Of a stretch of 44,706 nucleotides of DNA, positions 23,232 through 32,731 are shown in pieces. The notes beneath the pieces were generated by a model, which had not been told where the DNA came from, searched no databases, and worked only from the letters and a program-made list of their open reading frames with translations. A program made the position numbers and the translations under genes. Positions within the stretch are counted from its first letter, which is position 1; every line of letters begins with the position of its first letter. The DNA lies in NCBI GenBank assembly GCA_964593925.1, contig CAZQKM010000017.1, positions 1 to 44,706 of the forward strand, read 5' to 3'. Source of the stretch: Oleidesulfovibrio sp964593925 (GTDB lineage Bacteria; Desulfobacterota; Desulfovibrionia; Desulfovibrionales; Desulfovibrionaceae).

Positions 23232-25178
23232 ATGGAACAGATTGATCTGACACGCATCCCGTCTACGCCCGGAGTATATATATACAGGGATAAGGCAGGG
23301 GGTGCCATCTATGTGGGTAAGGCCAAGCATTTGCGGCGTCGCGTGGCGTCATATTTTCGCGATAGCCGGCGTCATACCCCAAAAACACGGGCCATGTTGC
23401 ATGCGGCAGAAAGTCTGGAGACGCTTTCTACCACAACGGAAAAAGAAGCCTTGTTACTGGAGGCAAGCCTGATCAAAAAGCATCGCCCGCGGTATAATAT
23501 TTTACTGCGTGACGACAAGCAGTATGTTCTTTTTCAGTTGACCAAAAAACAGGACTGGCCGCGGCTGACGGTTACGCGGCAGGTACGGCGGGATGGTTCG
23601 GCCTATTTTGGGCCATTTACTTCAGGGGAGGCGGCGCGTCAGACCTGGAAGGCCATTCACAAGGTTTTTCCTTTGCGGCGCTGTGCTGACAGGGCTTTTG
23701 CCAACCGGGTACGCCCCTGTCTATACCATTTTATGGGCCAGTGCCCTGGGCCGTGTGTGCTGGATGTGGACCGTGAGGCATACATGCGCATGGTCCATAA
23801 CGTGGAAATGCTGCTTGTCGGTCGTTCCACAGAGCTTTTGGATCTGTTGCGGCGCGACATGGAGGCTGCCAGCGACGCATTGGAGTTTGAGGCCGCGGCT
23901 GTGTTGCGAAATCAGATACGTGCTGTGGAGCGTACAGTGGAGCGACAGGTTGCGGTGTTACCCGGCGCATATGACATGGATGTTTTGGGTCTTGCCGAAG
24001 CTGGTGGTGGGCTTGCGTTGTGCGTGCTGTTTATCCGCCGTTCGGCAGTGCTGGACAAACGGCATTTTTTTTGGGCTGGGGTGACGTTGGAAGAAGGGCC
24101 TGAAGTATTGTTGAGTTTTTTGTCCCAGTACTATGGGCCTGGCCGTTTTGTGCCCCCCCGTGTGCTGGTGCCGTGGGATATCCCCCACGGGGAGAGTGAG
24201 CGAGAGGCAGCAGATACTGCAAAAGATCAGGCCGGGGGGCAGGCTTTGGATACAAAAGGTCTGCCCGATACACGCGTGTGGGATATGGAAGACGGAGCAA
24301 CAGGCTCGGCCCTGGGGGTCATTGCCGAGTTGTTGTCTGAACTGCGCGGAGGCACGGTGCGGGTGGCGCCCCCGCGTAATGCCACGGAAAACCAATTGGT
24401 AACCATGGCCACAGAAAATGCGCGAGAAGATGCCAAGGCCGAACAGGGTCCTGATGTGGCGGCCCTTGTGGCAGGCAGGCTGGGCATGCAGACGCCGCCT
24501 GTGCGTATTGAGGCTGTGGATGTCTCGCACACGGGGGGGCGGGCCACACGCGTTGGGCTTGTGGTGTTTGAAAACGGTATACCGGCCAAAGAGCACTACC
24601 GGACCTATGCCGTTGCCGATGAAGAGGCAGGAGGCGACGATATCGGTGTACTGGCCCGATGGGCTGTGCGGCGTATGGAGTCTGGTCCACCATGGCCGGA
24701 TTTGCTGCTGGTGGATGGTGGGCGTGGGCAGTTGCATGGGGTGACCGCGGCTCTTGCACAGGCAGGGGGGGCTGGGTTGTTTACTGTGGCGTCCATAGCC
24801 AAAGCCCGACATGAGGACTCCGGATTGGCCGACAGGCGCGTTGGCAATGTAGGAGACCGTATTTTTTTGCCGGGTAGAAGCAACCCTGTGCAGATCAAAG
24901 CCGGCTCCCCCGAGCTGCTTTTTTTGCAGCATATACGCGATACTGTGCATGATTATGCTGTGGGGCGGCATCGCAAGGCCCGTAGCAATGCGGCTTTTTC
25001 CGGTGAGCTGCTGCGTATGCCGGGTATCGGCCCGGCCACGGCCCGGCTGCTGTGGCAACACTTTTCCAGCGTGCAAGCCATGGCCGAGGCGCACGAAGAC
25101 GACCTTGCCGCGTTGCCGGGCATCGGCAAGGTGAGGGCTCGCAAACTGCGGCAGTGCCTGCAACAATTGATAGGCTGA
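23232..25178 (+). CDS. uvrC: UvrABC system excinuclease subunit UvrC
   Basis: A 648-residue nuclease that makes both cuts in nucleotide excision repair. The GIY-YIG domain starts at residue 12 (TPGVYIYRD, YVGKAKHLRRRV). Four cysteines at 151, 163, 171 and 175 have the same spacing as the iron-sulfur ligands reported for E. coli UvrC. Then follow the UvrB-binding UVR motif (about 212-240), the RNase H-like nuclease domain with EAVDVSHTGG, LLLVDGGRGQLHG and RDTVHDYAVGRHRKAR, and tandem helix-hairpin-helix motifs at the end (MPGIGPATARLL, LPGIGKVRARKL). A long Glu/Asp/Gly-rich linker lies around residues 315-400. The start at MEQIDLTRIP fits the family, but its ribosome site is weak; an ATG 17 codons upstream is possible. 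Confidence 0.95.
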   Translation: MEQIDLTRIPSTPGVYIYRDKAGGAIYVGKAKHLRRRVASYFRDSRRHTPKTRAMLHAAESLETLSTTTEKEALLLEASLIKKHRPRYNILLRDDKQYVLFQLTKKQDWPRLTVTRQVRRDGSAYFGPFTSGEAARQTWKAIHKVFPLRRCADRAFANRVRPCLYHFMGQCPGPCVLDVDREAYMRMVHNVEMLLVGRSTELLDLLRRDMEAASDALEFEAAAVLRNQIRAVERTVERQVAVLPGAYDMDVLGLAEAGGGLALCVLFIRRSAVLDKRHFFWAGVTLEEGPEVLLSFLSQYYGPGRFVPPRVLVPWDIPHGESEREAADTAKDQAGGQALDTKGLPDTRVWDMEDGATGSALGVIAELLSELRGGTVRVAPPRNATENQLVTMATENAREDAKAEQGPDVAALVAGRLGMQTPPVRIEAVDVSHTGGRATRVGLVVFENGIPAKEHYRTYAVADEEAGGDDIGVLARWAVRRMESGPPWPDLLLVDGGRGQLHGVTAALAQAGGAGLFTVASIAKARHEDSGLADRRVGNVGDRIFLPGRSNPVQIKAGSPELLFLQHIRDTVHDYAVGRHRKARSNAAFSGELLRMPGIGPATARLLWQHFSSVQAMAEAHEDDLAALPGIGKVRARKLRQCLQQLIG

Positions 25179-25180
25179 CA

Positions 25181-25273
25181 TGCGGGGTCTGCCGATGGCG
25201 TGTTTTTGCAAGGAGCTGTTGTGGCCACTGCGCCCGTGGGGTCAGGATATTAAGGGTGTGGCAGACGCAGCCC
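25181..25273 (-). repeat. Downstream direct copy of an internal mnmA segment
   Basis: This 93-bp stretch matches 25528-25620 inside mnmA at 91 of 93 positions. It lies 104 bp past the mnmA stop in mnmA's own direction and begins two bases after the uvrC stop. The two differences would change Val to Ala and Tyr to His in the encoded LLVKTRYRQTP. The 103 bp between the copy and the mnmA stop are not a copy of the mnmA 3' end. It fills part of the intergenic space between the convergent uvrC and mnmA genes and has no start of its own. Confidence 0.95.
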
Positions 25274-25376
25274 TGGCAGCATGACACTGATGCGGAGTTT
25301 CAGCGGTCAGGGGCCGGGTAGAGTATTGGAGAACAGGGCCAGAGAAAGAGGGCACGGCAGACGCCCCCATTACCGG

Positions 25377-26426
25377 TTAAAAAACAGAAGATATGATACC
25401 GCCTGCCAGCACGCGTCCGGCAGTGTCGTACATCGCGGCAACCTGCCCTGTGGCAGGCGGAGAGCAGGGCGTTACAAACTCGATACGTGCACTATGTTCG
25501 GATGTTTCAGGCAGGACTATTGCAGGTTGCGGGGTCTGCCGATAGCGTGTTTTTACAAGGAGCTGTTGTGGCCACTGCGCCCGTGGGGTCAGGATATTAA
25601 GGGTGTGGCAGACGCAGCCCCGTGCTTCAAGTTCTGCCTTGGGACCCACAATCAGCGCATTTTGCGCCAAGTCTTTTTCAAGCACATATAACGGTTCGTG
25701 CCAGGCAATGCCAAGGCCTTTACGCTGTCCTTCTGTATGACGCCACAAGCCGTCATGACGCCCCAATACATGGCCTGTGCGCAACTGTATGGGACCGGGA
25801 CCGGGCAGGTGCGTTGCGTGGCGCCCAAGAAACGCACGGTAGTCGTCGTGGGGCACAAAGCAGACCTCCTGGCTTTCTGTCGGCAGGGGGGCTTCAAGAC
25901 CGCGGGCCGCCAAAAAGTTGCGTACTTCCTGCTTATGCCATGTGCCCAGTGGGAACAACGCACGTGCAAGACGTGCGCGGGGGACCAGTGATAAAAAATA
26001 ACTTTGGTCCTTGGCAGCATCTTCCCCTTGAGCCAGGTATACGTGGCATGCGGGGTGGTCCTGTTGCAGTCGGGCATAATGGCCAGTGGCCAGGATGGGA
26101 AAACCAAGTTTTTGGGCAACATCAGCCAGCAGGCCGAATTTCATGGCGGCATTGCACAGCGCACAGGGGTTAGGAGTGTGTCCCTTGGCATAGGCATCCA
26201 CAAAAGGATGAATGACCAGGCGTTTAAAGTCTGAGGAAAGATCCGTTACTTCAAAGGCTGCACCAAGGGCGCGGCAAGCAGAGGCAATGCGGGCTGTCTG
26301 ATCCAAAGAGCCATGGGGGGAAAGAAAGTGCGCATGCAGCGCAAGCACCTGGTGCCCCTGCTCCAACAGGTGCACCAGTGTAAAAAAGGAATCAGTTCCG
26401 CCACTGACGGCGACAGCTATACGCAT
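25377..26426 (-). CDS. mnmA: tRNA-specific 2-thiouridylase MnmA
   Basis: A 349-residue enzyme that adds sulfur at position 2 of the wobble uridine in Lys, Glu and Gln tRNAs. The PP-loop for ATP is SGGTDS at residues 8-13 (Thr where Val is usual). The catalytic cysteines are C88 in NPCALC and C189 in ESQEVCF. ATGHYARL and KDQSYFL are family blocks, and a C-terminal beta-barrel follows. The ATG at 26426 has GGAGG seven bases upstream. It follows gatA by 43 bp on the same strand, so tRNA thiolation and tRNA amidation genes are probably co-transcribed. An internal 93-bp segment is duplicated downstream of its stop. Confidence 0.95.
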   Translation of the reverse strand: MRIAVAVSGGTDSFFTLVHLLEQGHQVLALHAHFLSPHGSLDQTARIASACRALGAAFEVTDLSSDFKRLVIHPFVDAYAKGHTPNPCALCNAAMKFGLLADVAQKLGFPILATGHYARLQQDHPACHVYLAQGEDAAKDQSYFLSLVPRARLARALFPLGTWHKQEVRNFLAARGLEAPLPTESQEVCFVPHDDYRAFLGRHATHLPGPGPIQLRTGHVLGRHDGLWRHTEGQRKGLGIAWHEPLYVLEKDLAQNALIVGPKAELEARGCVCHTLNILTPRAQWPQQLLVKTRYRQTPQPAIVLPETSEHSARIEFVTPCSPPATGQVAAMYDTAGRVLAGGIISSVF

Positions 26427-26469
26427 GCCGTGTCCTCCTGATAGACCCCTGACAAGACGCTTTTGCGTA

Positions 26470-27942
26470 TTACAGTGTTGGGCTGTCGGGTCGCCCCAAG
26501 CGTGTTTCAAGGGCATGGGCAGCACGCAACAGAGTCGATTCGCCAAAGGCTTTACCCAGCATCTGCAAGCCCACCGGCATGCCCGATGTTTCACCTGGGC
26601 CCACCGGCAGTGCAAGGCCGGGCAGCCCTGCAAGGTTCAGCGAGATGGTAAAGATATCCTGCAGATACATGCTCAGCGGGTCTTCATTCATTGCGCCTTG
26701 TTGCCATGCGGTTACAGGGGCTGCCGGCCCACATATAAGGTCACATTGGGTAAAGGCGTTTTCAAAATCCTGCAGAATGAGCCGACGTACTTGGGCCGCC
26801 TTGCGGTAATAGGCATCATAATAGCCGGAAGACAGCACATAGGCCCCCAGCATGATACGACGTTGCACCTCGTCACCAAAACCTTGGGTACGCGATTGTA
26901 CATACAGGTCGTGCAGTGCCTCGGCATGGCCGCTGCGGCGGCCATAGCGTACGCCGTCAAAGCGGGCAAGGTTTGAGCTAGCCTCTGCCGCGACTACAAT
27001 ATAGTACACCGCAATGGCATGGGGGCTATGCGGCAGGCTGATATCTACAAGCGTGACCCCCATGTCCTGCAAGGTGTTCACGGCAGCACGGCAGGCTTTT
27101 TGGACTTCGGGAGCCAGCCCCTGCCCCCAGTATTCCGCAGGCAGGCCGATGCGTAGGCCGGACAGATCACCGGGTAAATCGTTGGCCAGGGCACGGGCAT
27201 AGTCTTCCACAGGGCGGGGAGAGCAGGTCGCGTCACGCGGGTCATGCCCGGCAATGACAGAAAGGACACGTGCAGCATCTTCCACAGAGCGGGTGATGGG
27301 ACCGATCTGATCAAGGGAAGAACCGTGGGCAATCATGCCGTAGCGCGACACGCGGCCATAGGTGGGCTTTAGGCCGACACAGCCGCAAAAGGATGCAGGC
27401 TGGCGAATGGATCCGCCGGTATCCGTACCAAGGGAGGCAAAGCATTGGCCCGCCACAACCGAAGCCGCCGAACCGCCCGAAGAGCCTCCGGGTACACGGC
27501 TGGTATCCCATGGGTTGGCTGTGGGATAAAAGGCGGATTTTTCTGTGGAAGAACCCATGGCAAATTCGTCCATGTTGTTTTTGCCAAGAATGATTGCACC
27601 GGCTTCCCGCATTTTTTGTACTGCAAAGGCGTCAAAAAAGGGCGTATACCCTTCCAACATTTTAGAGCCGCACGTGGTAGGGATGTTTGCGGTGCTGAGT
27701 ACATCCTTAATGGTGACCGGGATGCCCCACAAGGGCTTTGCAGGGTCATGGCCAGCCTTGTCCAGTGCTCTGGCTTGGGCAAGAGCCTCTTCGGGGCAGG
27801 TAGCCAGCATGGCCTGTATGGCGGGTTCTGTGGCTTGCATGCGCTCAATGCATGCTGTGGTCAGCTCTTCGGCGCTGAGCGCGCCCCTGGCCAGTGATGC
27901 AGCAACCTGGGTTAGCGTCTGCCGGTAAAGTGGTTCATCCAT
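26470..27942 (-). CDS. gatA: Asp-tRNA(Asn)/Glu-tRNA(Gln) amidotransferase subunit A
   Basis: A 490-residue amidase-signature subunit that releases ammonia from glutamine for transfer to mischarged tRNA. The catalytic triad is K79 (in IPVTIKD), S154 (in PGGSSGGSAA) and S178 (in GTDTGGSIRQP), at the positions reported for the Staphylococcus enzyme. Length is normal. gatC lies upstream on the same strand, while gatB is not in the window and must be elsewhere. The 142 bp between gatC and gatA hold no gene. Confidence 0.97.
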   Translation of the reverse strand: MDEPLYRQTLTQVAASLARGALSAEELTTACIERMQATEPAIQAMLATCPEEALAQARALDKAGHDPAKPLWGIPVTIKDVLSTANIPTTCGSKMLEGYTPFFDAFAVQKMREAGAIILGKNNMDEFAMGSSTEKSAFYPTANPWDTSRVPGGSSGGSAASVVAGQCFASLGTDTGGSIRQPASFCGCVGLKPTYGRVSRYGMIAHGSSLDQIGPITRSVEDAARVLSVIAGHDPRDATCSPRPVEDYARALANDLPGDLSGLRIGLPAEYWGQGLAPEVQKACRAAVNTLQDMGVTLVDISLPHSPHAIAVYYIVVAAEASSNLARFDGVRYGRRSGHAEALHDLYVQSRTQGFGDEVQRRIMLGAYVLSSGYYDAYYRKAAQVRRLILQDFENAFTQCDLICGPAAPVTAWQQGAMNEDPLSMYLQDIFTISLNLAGLPGLALPVGPGETSGMPVGLQMLGKAFGESTLLRAAHALETRLGRPDSPTL

Positions 27943-28084
27943 GGGGCGTTATCCTTGATCAATAAGCTGAATATCGGGGCAAGCCGGTGTTGTGTCTTGC
28001 ACATGCCTGTGGGCCATGCGTACATGGCGTGCTGCAATGCAAATATGTCAAACGTGTCGTGCAGTTTTTTTACCACATGCGGCA

Positions 28085-28369
28085 CTAGACAATACGGGGC
28101 ACAATAAAAAATTCGCCATCTTCCTGTGGGGCGCCTGACAGTATCTGTTGGCGGGTACGCTGGGCGCGTGCTTCATCAGATCGGTATGCCAGGGTATGTT
28201 GTACAGGGCTGTACAACGGTTCCACACTACTGGTGTCCACATGGTTCAGGGTGTCCATGTGTTCCAGAATTTGGGCAAACTGTCCGGCGAACAGCGCCTG
28301 CTTGTCTTCATCCAGTTCAAGACGGGCAAGGCGGGCAATAGCTGCCACCTGTTTTGTGGTAATGGCCAT
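28085..28369 (-). CDS. gatC: Asp-tRNA(Asn)/Glu-tRNA(Gln) amidotransferase subunit C
   Basis: A 94-residue GatC, the small clamp subunit that holds GatA and GatB together. It has the family pattern: VAAIARLARLELDEDK near the N-terminus, QFAQILEHMDTLNHVDTSSVEP in the middle, and the C-terminal GEFFIVPRIV. The ATG at 28369 has AGGAG nine bases upstream; the frame stays open far upstream, but that part is not GatC-like. It lies before gatA and after the LpoA-like gene, all on the minus strand. Confidence 0.95.
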   Translation of the reverse strand: MAITTKQVAAIARLARLELDEDKQALFAGQFAQILEHMDTLNHVDTSSVEPLYSPVQHTLAYRSDEARAQRTRQQILSGAPQEDGEFFIVPRIV

Positions 28370-28505
28370 GTGTGTATTCTCCTGCAACAGTGGGACGGGC
28401 GAGGTGCGCGCCGTCATGCAAACATGTATGCATTGGCATACGGCGTGCACAGAAAATGAAACAGTCCGAGCGCTGCCGCAACCATCAGGGGGTATATCCG
28501 CCTTG

Positions 28506-30503
28506 TCAGTTACTAGCCTTTGAACGCAATATACGTAGGCGTTCTGAATGGTTACGGCGTACTCTGTCCAAGCGGGAGGAAAAGTTTTCAGCGTCAAGTG
28601 GAATGATGCCCTGATCCGTCGGCTGGAACAAAAACAAGTGTTGTGAAGCCATGCCAAAGGCATCCCATGTGAGGGGGGCCATGCTAAACTCCATGTGCTG
28701 AACGTCTGGCAACTGGGCATTTAACTCGGCAGCTTCAATTGGTTTTGCAAGCCCAAGGCGTAGGCCAAAGCGGATAAAATCATACCCGAGCGCAGACCAA
28801 AAAGAGGGTGCTCCAAAGCCGGCGCGTTCCATGCCAGCGGCAAGCCGGCGTGCGGCAGGGGACTCAAGCTGCGGGTTCCAAGGATCAGGAAACACAGCCA
28901 GTCCGAAATTTTGTGTGCTTACGCGTTCCTTGGCAGCAAGCCCACGTCCCCACAGGCTGGAGCCCAAGAGGACGAGGCGGTCTTCTTGATAAAAGAAAAA
29001 GTAGGGCACCAGTATTTCGGCACTGCTCCAGCCATCGGGCAAAAATACTGCCTGAAAAGGCGTTCTGGGAGGCATGGCATTTTTGCCGCGTTGCGCACCC
29101 AGAAAGTGGCGTACGGATTCGCCCCAGGCGTTGATGTCTCCAGATTTGTAAAACGCCTGGAACAGTTTGACATTGGGCGATGCACCGGCTTGTTTGCGGA
29201 ACAGGGTGGTCATATGACGTCCGAAAGGATCATCTGGAGCCAACGTACCCAAGGAGGTAATACCCAGGTGTTCTGTGGTGAAACGCACAAGGGTATTGAT
29301 CTGGTCTTCCGCGGCAGGAAAGAAACGCCATGCCCTGGCACCTTCAATGCCATTGTCAAGGGATGGAAGAAATGTAAAAAATCTGCGCTGGTCCTCAAGC
29401 CCGAGTTGTCTTGCCGTTTGAAAGGCAGGAGCGCGCAACGGGCCGCCTGTCAGCACATAATCCGGAGGCAACGATGCCAGCTGGTGTGTCCAGTCTTCGG
29501 CATCGGTGTTGATGGCGCTTATGCTTACAGTGATGCCATCTTGTGCCAGTTCTTTTCGGGCAATGGTCGCACCGCGCATAACTTCCCAGCCAATGGCGCT
29601 GTATTGACCTGTCAGGGGCAGACATAGGGCTATTTTTTGCTCAGGGGCAGTGTACTGGCCTTGCAGCGGTTGCAGCACACGGGTAACCAGTGTGTCGGAT
29701 GCGAGGCGGGCATTGGCCTGTAAGTAAGTAAGCGATTGCCAGGCCCGTGCCCGCTGGGCAGGGTCTGCAAAGCGTCTACGGGCTTCTTCCAGTGCAATGA
29801 CTGCATATGGGAAAAGTACTCTGTTTTCCTGGGTAATGGTGGTTGCCAGACGCTGAAATACGGGCGTTTCTGCAAGGCTAACGGTCGCCCCCCAGCTTTC
29901 TTCCAGAGTACTTTGCAGCGTATTGTCGGGCAGTTGGTTCCAGAAAGAGGCAAGACGGCTTGTGGCTTCTGCTTCTTTGCCGACCTGTATCAGGCTTTTG
30001 GCCAATACAAGAATGGCGTCAATACGCATATCCCATGGCACAGCCACATTGTCGGCCATGGTTCGGGATACTTGCTGTGCCTGCTGCTTGTCGGGCAGAT
30101 CAAGCACGGCCTGCTGCCAGGTTTGTCGCCAGGTAGGCAGGAGCTGGGCTTCTTGCCCGGTGAGCCGGGTGACTGATGCCCACTGGTCCAGGGCTTCCAG
30201 TGCAAGGTTGGGATGACCGTTGGCCACGGCGCTTTTGGCAAACAACTCGAGGGCGCGGGTGCGTACATCCACGGTCAGCGCCGTGTCAGCAAGCAGGGTT
30301 TTACTGAGCCGTTCGCTTTGTGCAAACCTACCCGCCAGATAGGCACTTTCTGCCTGGGAGAGCAGGGGGCTGGAGCTGCCTTTGGAAGGCGTGAGTGGGG
30401 GGACACTGGGCTTTGTTGTGCTGCATCCGGTTACAAAAACAAACAGGAGTACAGTCAGTACCAGGCGATATACGGCAACACGGTGCGATATGGTTTGGCG
30501 CAT
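28506..30503 (-). CDS. LpoA/LppC-like lipoprotein, putative penicillin-binding protein activator
   Basis: A 665-residue lipoprotein. The lipobox is VTGC, with the Cys at about residue 25 after a hydrophobic signal segment. The N-terminal third is helical with repeat-like Ala/Leu/Gln-rich segments, as in the TPR-like domain of LpoA. From about residue 290 a periplasmic-binding fold begins with KIALCLPLTGQYSAIGWEVMRG, which is the PF04348 pattern. In gamma-proteobacteria LpoA activates PBP1A from the outer membrane; in this lineage the same fold is sometimes annotated as an ABC substrate-binding protein, and the role is inferred. I chose the ATG at 30503, which places the signal peptide correctly; its ribosome site is weak. 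Confidence 0.82.
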   Translation of the reverse strand: MRQTISHRVAVYRLVLTVLLFVFVTGCSTTKPSVPPLTPSKGSSSPLLSQAESAYLAGRFAQSERLSKTLLADTALTVDVRTRALELFAKSAVANGHPNLALEALDQWASVTRLTGQEAQLLPTWRQTWQQAVLDLPDKQQAQQVSRTMADNVAVPWDMRIDAILVLAKSLIQVGKEAEATSRLASFWNQLPDNTLQSTLEESWGATVSLAETPVFQRLATTITQENRVLFPYAVIALEEARRRFADPAQRARAWQSLTYLQANARLASDTLVTRVLQPLQGQYTAPEQKIALCLPLTGQYSAIGWEVMRGATIARKELAQDGITVSISAINTDAEDWTHQLASLPPDYVLTGGPLRAPAFQTARQLGLEDQRRFFTFLPSLDNGIEGARAWRFFPAAEDQINTLVRFTTEHLGITSLGTLAPDDPFGRHMTTLFRKQAGASPNVKLFQAFYKSGDINAWGESVRHFLGAQRGKNAMPPRTPFQAVFLPDGWSSAEILVPYFFFYQEDRLVLLGSSLWGRGLAAKERVSTQNFGLAVFPDPWNPQLESPAARRLAAGMERAGFGAPSFWSALGYDFIRFGLRLGLAKPIEAAELNAQLPDVQHMEFSMAPLTWDAFGMASQHLFLFQPTDQGIIPLDAENFSSRLDRVRRNHSERLRILRSKASN

Positions 30504-30764
30504 GGGCGTGATATTCCATAAGGTGTTTGGCCGCGCACAGGCGTCGGCAGATTGCATGGCAGGCAGGCAAAAAAAGCCTGCGGTGCAAAAGTGCAAAGCT
30601 CTAAAGCTAATCATGTTTTGTCAGGATTGCAAGCTTTGCATGTCATGTCACTCTCGTATGGCAGGTGCTGCGGCGTTGCCGGCAGGGTGGAGGGCCTGCT
30701 GCCCTGGAATACACAAAAAGCAACCCCGGAAGTTTGGCAGGAGCCTCTCGGGGGCAACACAACA

Positions 30765-30803
30765 TACGTAAAAACCCCACGCGGTACGTGGGGTTTTTAC
30801 GTA
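30765..30803 (-). terminator. Intrinsic terminator of dnaK
   Basis: A perfect 17-bp stem (30765-30781 with 30787-30803, loop of 5 nt) whose stem contains A5/T5 runs, so it can act in both directions. It lies 23 bp after the dnaK stop. The rest of the 30504-30826 interval holds no gene that I can support. Confidence 0.92.
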
Positions 30804-30826
30804 TGGCGATCTTTAGCAGAGAGTAT

Positions 30827-32731
30827 TTATTGTTTTACTTCGGTATAGTCTGCGTCTACCACGTCGTCATCCTGGCTGTTCTGCGTGTTGGTGCTTTCTG
30901 AGCCGGGGGCAGCGCCTTGTGCACCAGCCTGCTGTTGGGCATACAGTTTTTCTGCCAGCTTGTGCGATGCCTGCGACAGTGCGTCTGTGGCCTGTTTGAT
31001 GGTTTCTACGTCATCGCCTTCCATGGCAGTTTTCAGGGCTGCGCTTTTTTCTTCCACTTCTTTTTTCAGATCGTCTTCCAGCTTGTCACCGAGGTCGGCA
31101 ATGGATTTTTCTGTGGCATAGATCAACGAATCTGCCTGGTTGCGTACTTCGATGAGTTCTTTTTTCTTTTTGTCGTCATCGGCGTGTGCTTCGGCTTCCT
31201 TGACGAGGTTCTGAATTTCTTCTTCAGAAAGGCCGGACGAAGCTGTAATGCGGATGGATTGCTCTTTACCGGTGCCAAGGTCTTTGGCAGAAACATTGAC
31301 AATACCGTTGGCGTCGATGTTGAACGTGACTTCAATCTGGGGGGTACCGCGCGGTGCAGGCGGGATACCGGCCAGGTCAAAATGCTCCAGCGTCATGTTA
31401 TCTGCGGCCATGGGGCGCTCGCCCTGCAGTACATGAATGGACACCGAGGGCTGGTTATCTGCCGCAGTGGTAAAGGTCTGGCTTTTTTGCGTGGGAATGG
31501 TGGTGTTACGGTCAATGAGTTTGGTGAACACACCGCCAAGGGTTTCAATGCCCAGAGAAAGCGGAGTCACGTCAAGCAGCAACACGTCTTTTACATCACC
31601 GGCCAGAATGCCGCCCTGAATGGCGGCCCCCATGGCGACCACTTCATCGGGGTTCATGGAGCGGTTGGGCTCTTTACCAAAAAATTCAGCAACCTTCTGT
31701 TGGACCAGAGGCATACGGGTCATACCACCCACCAGCACGACCTCGTCCACTTCAGCGGCGGACAGGCCGGCATCGCTCAGGGCTTTGCGACATGGCTCAA
31801 TGGTACGTGCGACAAGCTCTTCTACCAGTTTTTCCAGCTTGGCACGAGTCAGTTTGAGCATTAGGTGCTTGGGACCGTTCTGGTCTGCGGTGATAAACGG
31901 CAGATTGATTTCTGTTTCCATGGAGGTGGAAAGGTCTTTTTTGGCTTTTTCTGCGGATTCTTTCAGACGTTGCAGGGCCATGCGGTCAGCAGACAGGTCA
32001 ATACCGTTTTCGCGGCGGAATTCTTCCACAAGATAGTTGATGATACGCTGGTCAAAGTCTTCACCACCAAGGAAGGTATCGCCATTGGTGGCGCGTACTT
32101 CAACAACGTCGTCGCCAACTTCAAGAATGGAGATATCAAAGGTGCCGCCACCAAGGTCAAACACCGCGATTTTTTCATTGGCTTTTTTGTCGAAGCCATA
32201 GGCCAAAGACGCAGCCGTGGGCTCGTTGATGATACGTTTGACATCAAGCCCGGCAATGCGTCCTGCATCTTTGGTTGCCTGACGTTGCGAATCATTGAAA
32301 TACGCGGGCACGGTGATGACGGCCTCGGTAACCGGCTCGCCAAGATAGGTTTCGGCATCGGCCTTTAATTTGGCCAGGATCATGGCGGACACTTCTGCGG
32401 AACTGTATTTGCGATCTTCGATTTCAACGTGGGCGTCATTATTGTTGCCGCCCACAATTTTATATGGTGAGTGCTCTTTCCAGCGAGCGACTTCAGGGGC
32501 ATCAGCTTTGCGGCCCACAAGGCGCTTGATGGCAAAAACAGTACGCGCAGGGTTGGTAACGGCCTGACGCTTGGCAATGTCACCGACAAGACGCTCTTTG
32601 TCGGTAAAGCCCACTACAGAAGGAGTGGTACGTCCGCCTTCGGGGTTGGTAATACACTTGGGGTCCTTGCCCTCCATGATGTATACACAGGAGTTGGTTG
32701 TCCCAAGGTCGATACCGATAATTTTGCCCAT
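30827..32731 (-). CDS. dnaK: Molecular chaperone DnaK (Hsp70)
   Basis: A 634-residue Hsp70. The ATPase domain has IGIDLGTTNSCVYIMEG at the N-terminus, KDAGRIAGLDVKRIINEPTAASLAYG, FDLGGGTFDISILEVGD and VVLVGGMTRMPLVQ. The linker DVLLLDVTPLSLGIET leads to the substrate-binding domain, then a helical lid and an Ala/Gly/Gln-rich tail ending in DDDVVDADYTEVK. The ATG at 32731 has GAGGAGG upstream. grpE lies upstream on the same strand, about 490 bp away; dnaJ is not in the window. The long leader carries two hairpins and no CIRCE element. Confidence 0.98.
   Translation of the reverse strand: MGKIIGIDLGTTNSCVYIMEGKDPKCITNPEGGRTTPSVVGFTDKERLVGDIAKRQAVTNPARTVFAIKRLVGRKADAPEVARWKEHSPYKIVGGNNNDAHVEIEDRKYSSAEVSAMILAKLKADAETYLGEPVTEAVITVPAYFNDSQRQATKDAGRIAGLDVKRIINEPTAASLAYGFDKKANEKIAVFDLGGGTFDISILEVGDDVVEVRATNGDTFLGGEDFDQRIINYLVEEFRRENGIDLSADRMALQRLKESAEKAKKDLSTSMETEINLPFITADQNGPKHLMLKLTRAKLEKLVEELVARTIEPCRKALSDAGLSAAEVDEVVLVGGMTRMPLVQQKVAEFFGKEPNRSMNPDEVVAMGAAIQGGILAGDVKDVLLLDVTPLSLGIETLGGVFTKLIDRNTTIPTQKSQTFTTAADNQPSVSIHVLQGERPMAADNMTLEHFDLAGIPPAPRGTPQIEVTFNIDANGIVNVSAKDLGTGKEQSIRITASSGLSEEEIQNLVKEAEAHADDDKKKKELIEVRNQADSLIYATEKSIADLGDKLEDDLKKEVEEKSAALKTAMEGDDVETIKQATDALSQASHKLAEKLYAQQQAGAQGAAPGSESTNTQNSQDDDVVDADYTEVKQ

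Noticed and set aside
25281..25691. Plus-strand frame across the uvrC-mnmA junction
   Set aside because: It is antisense to mnmA and to the duplicated mnmA segment and has no independent support.
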